From: Sporosarcina psychrophila
GTDB lineage: Bacteria > Bacillota > Bacilli > Bacillales_A > Planococcaceae
Assembly (NCBI RefSeq): GCF_001590685.1
Contig: NZ_CP014616.1
Location: forward strand, 3,409,001-3,473,000
DNA length: 64,000 nucleotides
Reading direction: 5' to 3'
In this document: positions 58,952 to 64,000 of the stretch, in pieces
Position numbering within the stretch: position 1 is the stretch's first letter
How the letters are laid out: each line of letters opens with the position of its first letter
The notes under the pieces: model-generated
Told to the model about the DNA's origin: nothing
The model's input: the letters and a program-made list of their open reading frames with translations, nothing else
Database searches by the model: none
Made by a program: the position numbers and the translations under genes

Positions 58952-60520
58952 ATGAAAGATTCGACAATCGTCCATTCACGCAATATGTTTATTATACTTT
59001 TTTTTGCCTCTAGCGTCACCGTACATATTTTCACGTCACTTCTTTTAGATTTTCATAGCGCAATGATTTCAGGCCTTATCGGATTGTTCATCGTTACTGT
59101 ACTGTTTGTCCTTTATAAATCGGGGATGAATTCTCTTACTTTTCGAATCCCCCTAATAATTGGGTACTTTTTATATATACTTATTTCAAACTTAGTAAAT
59201 CCTGATTTAGTACACTTATTTTATCTTATCTTCCCTATCGCCTTAGTGGCAATCTACAATATCACTTGGTTAAACATACTGATTATGGCCATCACGGGTA
59301 TAGAAGTGTTTGTTTTATTTTACTTATTCAGTCCAATTTATAAATCAGTGGATGAAACTCAATTACTCCCCAATATAGCTTTCATTTTCAGCTTGGCGGT
59401 GTTCCTTTGCGTACTGTACACTTTCAGAATCACACCGGAATGGAACAATATCTTCAAGGAAAACAAGAAGTTGGATGTTTTACTTACATCCAGAGAAAGC
59501 TATCTCGATCTCTTTTTTGAACATACGGAAGACGCAATTGTTGTGTTCGACTTAGATCAGAACATTGTCGCAATGAATCCCGCATTTGAAAAAACATACG
59601 GCTGGAAGCGCGAGGAATGCATGGGACGTTCGCCACGACTCTTCCCTTTGTCCGAGGATGCAACGATTGCAGAGAGGACAAAAAAATTATTGAACGGGGA
59701 AAGTTATCATTTTCTGCTAACCAAAGAGATGAGGAAAGATGGTACCGTGTTTGATGCTGAACTGACATTAGCCCCTATCTACGATTCTGAAAAAAAGTTA
59801 GTCGCCACGTCATTCATTGCACGCGACATTACACTTAAGCTACAAGCTGAACAACTAAAAATCGATACAGAAAAACTAAAAGTAATCGGTGAGATTGCAG
59901 CAAGCGTCGCCCACGAAGTACGTAATCCTATGACATCCATTTCAGGATTCGTACAGATGATGAACAACGATCCCGCTAATCCATATCGCGCATACACCGA
60001 AATTATGTATACAGAAATAAACCGTATTGATTTGATAGTCAGTGAGTTTCTCGTCCTATCAAAACCGAATTTAAAAAAATTCACTGATTTCTACATTGAA
60101 AAGTCACTTCTAGATGTAGTATCGATATTCGAAACGGAATTTAGTAATCGGTCAATTTTTTGCGATGTTCAGATTCCTAAAAATAATGCAATCATTAGAG
60201 GTAATGAAGATGGTATGAAACAAGTCTTCATTAACTTATTTAAAAATTCGTGTGAAGCGCTTGTAAAAAACGGCATAATCACTATCGTTGTCAAATTCCA
60301 AGACGAAAGAGTTACTATCTTCATCCGCGATAACGGTCCCGGGATGAATACCGAAACAATTGATAATCTATTTGAACCATTTTACACGACTAAAGCAGAA
60401 GGTACCGGCCTTGGCATGCTAATTACAAAAAAAATCATCGTCGATCAAGGCGGAACGATAACCGTGACCAGCAAAATAAATCATGGAACCGAAACAACGA
60501 TTATACTTCCACTAGTTTAA
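58952..60520 (+). CDS. Membrane sensor histidine kinase, sporulation type
   Basis: This 522-residue kinase has about six to seven helices in the first 175 residues with short loops, then a PAS domain (about 190-310), HisKA with the H-box SVAHEVRNPMTSISGF and a HATPase domain (NLFKNSCEAL, DNGPGMN, GTGLGMLI). The layout resembles KinB-like phosphorelay kinases. No response regulator is adjacent. The ATG at 58952 is used because GAGGTG precedes it; the GTG at 58940 overlaps that site. Confidence 0.9.
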   Translation: MKDSTIVHSRNMFIILFFASSVTVHIFTSLLLDFHSAMISGLIGLFIVTVLFVLYKSGMNSLTFRIPLIIGYFLYILISNLVNPDLVHLFYLIFPIALVAIYNITWLNILIMAITGIEVFVLFYLFSPIYKSVDETQLLPNIAFIFSLAVFLCVLYTFRITPEWNNIFKENKKLDVLLTSRESYLDLFFEHTEDAIVVFDLDQNIVAMNPAFEKTYGWKREECMGRSPRLFPLSEDATIAERTKKLLNGESYHFLLTKEMRKDGTVFDAELTLAPIYDSEKKLVATSFIARDITLKLQAEQLKIDTEKLKVIGEIAASVAHEVRNPMTSISGFVQMMNNDPANPYRAYTEIMYTEINRIDLIVSEFLVLSKPNLKKFTDFYIEKSLLDVVSIFETEFSNRSIFCDVQIPKNNAIIRGNEDGMKQVFINLFKNSCEALVKNGIITIVVKFQDERVTIFIRDNGPGMNTETIDNLFEPFYTTKAEGTGLGMLITKKIIVDQGGTITVTSKINHGTETTIILPLV

Positions 60521-60528
60521 ACGAAAAG

Positions 60529-60561
60529 AAAACCGCCACCCATTAACGGATGAGCGGTTTT
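60529..60561. terminator. Bidirectional terminator between the kinase and aldehyde dehydrogenase genes
   Basis: AAAACCGC and GCGGTTTT form an 8-bp stem with T-runs on both outer sides. Confidence 0.75.
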
Positions 60562-61931
60562 ACTATTTTTAATTTATTGCCGTATGGCGGAAATGCAAGT
60601 GTCATTGGAATGGACGTACTTTTTTTCATCATGGATTTTGCATGTGTGAACGTATCGAAACTTGCTTTTCCATGGTATGCACTCATACCTGATGAACCGA
60701 CTCCGCCAAACGGTAAATTAACGTTACCAACATGAGCAATTGTATCGTTAATACATCCCCCGCCAAACTGCACGTTTTCAATGAAATAATCCGCGGCTTG
60801 CCCGTTTTCAGTAAACATATACGCCGCGAGCGGTTTTGGCAATTTACGAATACTTTGAATCGCTTCACCGAGATTCTCATACGTCATAACCGGTAGGATT
60901 GGACCGAATATCTCCTCTTCCATTGAAGCACTATTCCATGAAATAGTATCAAGCACTGTCGGTTCAATGAATAAATCTGAGCGGTCAGAACCACCACCAC
61001 TTATCACATGTGCACAGTCTTTATTGATAATGTCAATTAGACGATTGAAATGTTTGTCACTGATAATTCTACCGTAGTCCGGACTTTTTGAAACATCTTT
61101 CCCGTAAAATTTACGGATTGCAGTAAGCATTTCTTTGACAAGTTTCTCTTTGACAGAATCATGAACAAGTATATAATCCGGCGCGACACATGTCTGTCCT
61201 GTATTAACAAATTTCCCCCAGACAATGCGTTCAGCTGCTTTTTTAATATTGGCAGACTGGTCTACAAGAGCAGGACTTTTCCCGCCTAGTTCAAGCGTAA
61301 TTGGTGTCAGCCGTTCAGCTGCCGCCTTCATAATAACTTTCCCAACTGCTACACTGCCTGTGAAAAATATATAATCGAAGGAAGCGTGGATGAGTGCGGA
61401 AGTTTCTTCACGCTCCCCTTCTACGACTCGGATATAGTCTGGCGAGAATGTTTCTTTCACTATTTTTTTAATAATATGTGCCGTGTGGGCAGCTACCTCG
61501 GACGGTTTGACAATTGCGCAATTTCCACCTGCAATCGCTCCAACAAGCGGTTCCATCACAAGTTGAAACGGATAGTTAAACGGACCAATGATTAATACGG
61601 ATCCGTATGGTTCACGAACAATGAAACTTTTCGCAGGTTTTAGATGAACAGGTGTCTTCACCGTCTCATCCTCCATCCAGCCTTCAAGATGCTTAATCAT
61701 GTAAGAAATGCTTGAAAGGACGAAACCGATTTCCGTCACATAAGACTCGAAAGGACTTTTACGCAGATCTTTATGTAACGCTTCCGTAATTTCAGCTTCA
61801 TTCGCAACAATTGCGTCTTTCAATGTCAAAAGCATTTCTTTACGGAATGCAAAACTTCTTGTTTGGCCTGAAAAATAATATGCGTGTTGGGAAGCAATCA
61901 TCGATTCCACGTCTTGTGCAGTAAAGTTCAA
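60543..61931 (-). CDS. Aldehyde dehydrogenase (YwdH/AlkH-like)
   Basis: This 462-residue NAD(P)-dependent enzyme has the general base Glu in ELGGKSP and the catalytic Cys in NTGQTCVAP. Features of the class 3-type fatty aldehyde dehydrogenases are present: short length and a C-terminus with basic residues (GNKLKIVKPLIR). It probably oxidises medium or long aldehydes. The TTG start at 61931 follows GGAGGGAA. Confidence 0.93.
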   Translation of the reverse strand: MNFTAQDVESMIASQHAYYFSGQTRSFAFRKEMLLTLKDAIVANEAEITEALHKDLRKSPFESYVTEIGFVLSSISYMIKHLEGWMEDETVKTPVHLKPAKSFIVREPYGSVLIIGPFNYPFQLVMEPLVGAIAGGNCAIVKPSEVAAHTAHIIKKIVKETFSPDYIRVVEGEREETSALIHASFDYIFFTGSVAVGKVIMKAAAERLTPITLELGGKSPALVDQSANIKKAAERIVWGKFVNTGQTCVAPDYILVHDSVKEKLVKEMLTAIRKFYGKDVSKSPDYGRIISDKHFNRLIDIINKDCAHVISGGGSDRSDLFIEPTVLDTISWNSASMEEEIFGPILPVMTYENLGEAIQSIRKLPKPLAAYMFTENGQAADYFIENVQFGGGCINDTIAHVGNVNLPFGGVGSSGMSAYHGKASFDTFTHAKSMMKKSTSIPMTLAFPPYGNKLKIVKPLIR

Positions 61932-62011
61932 CTTATTCCCTCCATCCCTTTATACCTTCAATCATAGTTAGAATTGTTGCGGGATGCAAAAGTTAGCACT
62001 TTATTCCTTTA

Positions 62012-62950
62012 TCAGGTCAAAAGGTGATCAATCAATTTTTGTATTTCAAGTCCTTCATCAAATGACACAAGTAGCGCAGTTTCACCGTTAGCTGCCGCAA
62101 TGCACTCATCCGTAAGCGTTTTCACTGTATCGAAGGAAGTCAATATCTCAAAAGGACTGTCTTTTTGTGCCATGCTAAGTTCCGACCAATTGCGCAGTTT
62201 CAGAACACCTTCATCTCCATATACTGTATAGGACAGTTCTTCTTGTTGACCGATTCCCGAAACACCATTCAAGAAGACCGGAATGTCATCCGCGGTTTTT
62301 CCGATTGTAAGGACACTCGTTTCCGCAAGCGTTTCATCTTCAGGATAAACGGTTTGGTGGGAAGTAATCGCAAGTTGACCAAACATCCTGTACATAAGTT
62401 GAAGGTAATGCGGGAATACTTCTCGTGTAAAGCCGCCTTGTTTTCGCGAAGCGATCCACGGATTTTGTTGCCATAAACGTGGCCAATGCGGGAAATAAGT
62501 TTGTAGTTCAATTCGAATGATTTGACCAATTTCACCTTCATTAACTAGTTTCATCATATGACGAACGGACGAACTATACATGAGCGGAAAATGCATTGCC
62601 GTTTGAATTTTACTGTTCTCTGCAGCCGAAGCCATAACTAATCCATCTGTCACATCGTGTGCAAGTGGTTTTTCACAAAGCACATTCAAGCCTTTTGAAA
62701 TCGCTGCCGTACTCAGTGCAGCATGCGATATGGGTGGAGTTCCAATATAGATCCAGTCAGGTTTCATCGCCAAAACCTCCTCATAAGAGGATGCCGCAAA
62801 TAATCCGTATGTATCCGCCATTTCAGAAAGTCGTTCATCATTTTCATCAAACAAGGCAATAATTGTTGCAGATTCGTTATTGCGTAATTGATTGATGATT
62901 CGCTCGCCAACAATACCTGTACCAACGAGGGCAAATGTAGTTTTCTTCAT
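62012..62950 (-). CDS. Gfo/Idh/MocA-family oxidoreductase
   Basis: This 312-residue protein has an N-terminal Rossmann domain (ALVGTGIVGERIINQL, about 7-22), the EKPLAHD motif with the catalytic Lys (about 93-99), and the C-terminal sheet domain. Members act on sugars or cyclitols; the substrate is unknown and no sugar gene is adjacent. The ATG follows AAAAGGGG. Confidence 0.9.
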   Translation of the reverse strand: MKKTTFALVGTGIVGERIINQLRNNESATIIALFDENDERLSEMADTYGLFAASSYEEVLAMKPDWIYIGTPPISHAALSTAAISKGLNVLCEKPLAHDVTDGLVMASAAENSKIQTAMHFPLMYSSSVRHMMKLVNEGEIGQIIRIELQTYFPHWPRLWQQNPWIASRKQGGFTREVFPHYLQLMYRMFGQLAITSHQTVYPEDETLAETSVLTIGKTADDIPVFLNGVSGIGQQEELSYTVYGDEGVLKLRNWSELSMAQKDSPFEILTSFDTVKTLTDECIAAANGETALLVSFDEGLEIQKLIDHLLT

Positions 62951-63094
62951 AGAAATAACCCCTTTTCACGAATAATTGTATGAAAGGAAAAAGGATAGGT
63001 CTAACGATTCCTTTTCACCCTTTGACGTTTTGTATTATAGCATTGAAGGGAATAGAATGTTCAAATAACAAAGAATTTAAAGGAGGAAATGGAC

Positions 63095-63238
63095 ATGACA
63101 ACAACTGATACTTGGTGGGAAACGATCTTTGAAGGAAACCTTTCATTGGGGATTAATAAAGAACGTCTTGTAGAACTTGAAGAAGAAAATTTCCTTTATT
63201 TTGATGAAGAGAAGCAACTACAGGTGCCTACACACTGA
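63095..63238 (+). CDS. Putative 47-residue acidic protein
   Basis: This short ORF has an excellent Shine-Dalgarno (AAGGAGG, 63080-63086) 8 bases before its ATG and a strong terminator 50 bp after its stop. The product begins MTTTDTWWETIFEGNLSLG and is rich in Glu, Asp and aromatic residues. I do not recognise the family. The ribosome site, terminator and codon composition support a real gene more than homology does. Confidence 0.6.
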   Translation: MTTTDTWWETIFEGNLSLGINKERLVELEEENFLYFDEEKQLQVPTH

Positions 63239-63286
63239 TAATTATTGTAACTAACTTGTCAACGATACCAATTTCCAACGGACCAT

Positions 63287-63330
63287 AAAAACAGCTTTTC
63301 CATGAAATTAAAATGGGAAAGCTGTTTTTT
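63287..63330. terminator. Terminator after the 47-aa ORF
   Basis: AAAAACAGCTTT and AAAGCTGTTTTT form a 12-bp stem with added CC/GG pairing, T-runs on both outer sides. Confidence 0.85.
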
Positions 63331-63366
63331 ATGTGTGTGAATGGTGAGTAGATCTTTTGAGTGTAT

Positions 63367-63420
63367 GTTGTTTAGTTTTAGGCTAATGTTGTGCAGTTCT
63401 AGGCAAGCGTTGTTTAGTTT
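63367..63420. repeat. 21-bp tandem repeat
   Basis: Units at 63367-63387 and 63388-63408 plus a partial third share GTTGT-AGTT-TAGGC. The minus-strand frame reads KLNN/LELHN-type repeats but has no ribosome site. Confidence 0.7.
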
Positions 63421-63430
63421 CCCATATACG

Positions 63431-64000
63431 TCACTCAATACTGTGCCACAGATAATGTGCTGCATAACTTAGGTACGGTGACCACTCTGGAAAACGGGCA
63501 AGCATTTCATCTTGCGTGGGCTTACGATCCATCTTCCACACCTGCTTCAATGCGTTTTGCAAACCAATATCCGCCAGTGGGAATAAATTTGGACGTCCGA
63601 GCCCAGACATTAGGAAACCTTGTGCAGTCCAAGGTCCTACACCACGGTAAGCAACAAGTTTTGAAGTTACTTCATCGTCATCCATTTTCCTGAACTGCTC
63701 AAGGTCAAGCGTCCCCTCTGCAATCGATTGCGACAAGCCAATGACATATTCAGCCTTACGCGTGCTAAACTGCAGGTCTCGAAGTACTGAGACGTCAAGC
63801 GACGCAATACGCTCAGGGGATGGATAACGCCAGACGTCATCGACCATCTCCCCAAATGATTCTACAAAACGTTGCGTCAACGTATGTGAGAACGACAAAT
63901 TGAGTTGCTGGTGAATGATGCTTTTCATTAGTGTTCCATATAATGAAAAACTTTTAACAAGCGGGGTTCCTTCACACTCAAGAAATAGCGGCCCAAGATC
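63431..64000 (-). CDS. DNA-3-methyladenine glycosylase (AlkA-like), 5' end beyond the window
   Basis: The last 189 codons of an HhH-GPD base-excision glycosylase are present and the frame is open through base 64000, so the ATG at 63928 is internal. MKSIIHQQLNLSFS is the conserved helix before the catalytic domain. VAYRGVGPWTAQ is the helix-hairpin-helix and LADIGLQNALK carries the catalytic Asp. It removes alkylated bases such as 3-methyladenine. The N-terminal domain is missing only because the window ends. Confidence 0.9.
   Translation of the reverse strand, partial: DLGPLFLECEGTPLVKSFSLYGTLMKSIIHQQLNLSFSHTLTQRFVESFGEMVDDVWRYPSPERIASLDVSVLRDLQFSTRKAEYVIGLSQSIAEGTLDLEQFRKMDDDEVTSKLVAYRGVGPWTAQGFLMSGLGRPNLFPLADIGLQNALKQVWKMDRKPTQDEMLARFPEWSPYLSYAAHYLWHSIE

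Noticed and set aside
63259..63465. 68-codon ORF reading KLNN/LELHN repeats
   Set aside because: It is a translation of the 21-bp tandem repeat and the terminator; no ribosome site.
63431..63928. Complete 165-aa glycosylase starting at 63928
   Set aside because: The frame is open to the window edge and the residues before 63928 fit the AlkA family, so the ATG is internal.

Overview
The window looks like a chromosomal segment of a low-to-moderate GC, endospore-forming Bacillales bacterium, most likely Planococcaceae and Sporosarcina-like. That placement is an inference from protein similarity recalled from memory and from gene order. Much of the order matches the Bacillus subtilis ykq-yku-ykw region (pdh, ykyA, def, rpoY, rnjA, ktrC; ykuU-ykuV; fadH; ykyB; ykwC; a Spo0E-like gene; a MarR gene next to a sporulation-type kinase; ykoY). 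Sporulation signalling genes and very strong Shine-Dalgarno sequences, often with GTG or TTG starts, fit the same group.

Layout. 1-4.0 kb (minus): pyruvate dehydrogenase operon pdhA-pdhB-pdhC (pdhC runs off the left edge) and the lipoprotein gene ykyA. 4.1-7.1 kb (plus): def, a tiny 23-codon ORF behind a perfect sigma-A promoter, rpoY and rnjA. 7.7-10.3 kb (minus): ktrC, ykuV, ykuU and a Cys-rich protein. 10.4-11.8 kb: a CorA-like membrane protein. 12.8-17.1 kb: a Cro/cupin regulator plus potABCD (polyamine import). 17.6-18.8 kb: an MFS efflux pump. 19.0-30.9 kb (minus): an eight-gene operon of exported or membrane vWA proteins, a DUF58 protein, a MoxR ATPase, a Gly-Gln-repeat membrane protein, an ABC transporter pair and a large signal-peptide protein. 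31-35 kb (minus): LysR/MFS pair, darB, a two-TM protein and fadH with a FadR operator. 35.7-44.5 kb: PAS-GGDEF-EAL protein, ykyB, a CheV-like CheW protein, ykwC, a Spo0E-like phosphatase, a lipoprotein, a MarR regulator and a PAS kinase. 44.7-51 kb: radical SAM protein, KtrD-like K+ channel, ykoY behind a yybP-ykoY riboswitch, and an SDR reductase. 51-64 kb: RND pump, prfC, murE, an M42 peptidase, a membrane sporulation kinase, aldehyde dehydrogenase, a Gfo/Idh protein, a 47-aa ORF and a 5'-truncated alkA-like gene.

How genes work together. KtrC and KtrD are the regulatory and pore subunits of a K+ uptake system, and with DarB they form a cyclic-di-AMP-linked set. Two sensor kinases plus a Spo0E-like phosphatase bear on the sporulation phosphorelay. 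The 19-31 kb operon joins an AAA+ ATPase, vWA scaffolds and an ABC transporter in what is probably one envelope machine.

Non-coding structure. The most unusual content is between genes. Four diverged copies of a 0.5-0.75 kb non-coding element (7116-7718, 11876-12631, 35152-35673, 50268-50992) have matching 18-bp terminal inverted repeats and 9-bp target duplications (three exact, one 7 of 9). They carry a set of long hairpins whose stems differ between copies but stay base-paired. Three copies sit against gene stop codons or intrinsic terminators. Several smaller repeat families are also present, one of them nested inside an element. No rRNA, tRNA, CRISPR array, prophage or complete IS was seen.
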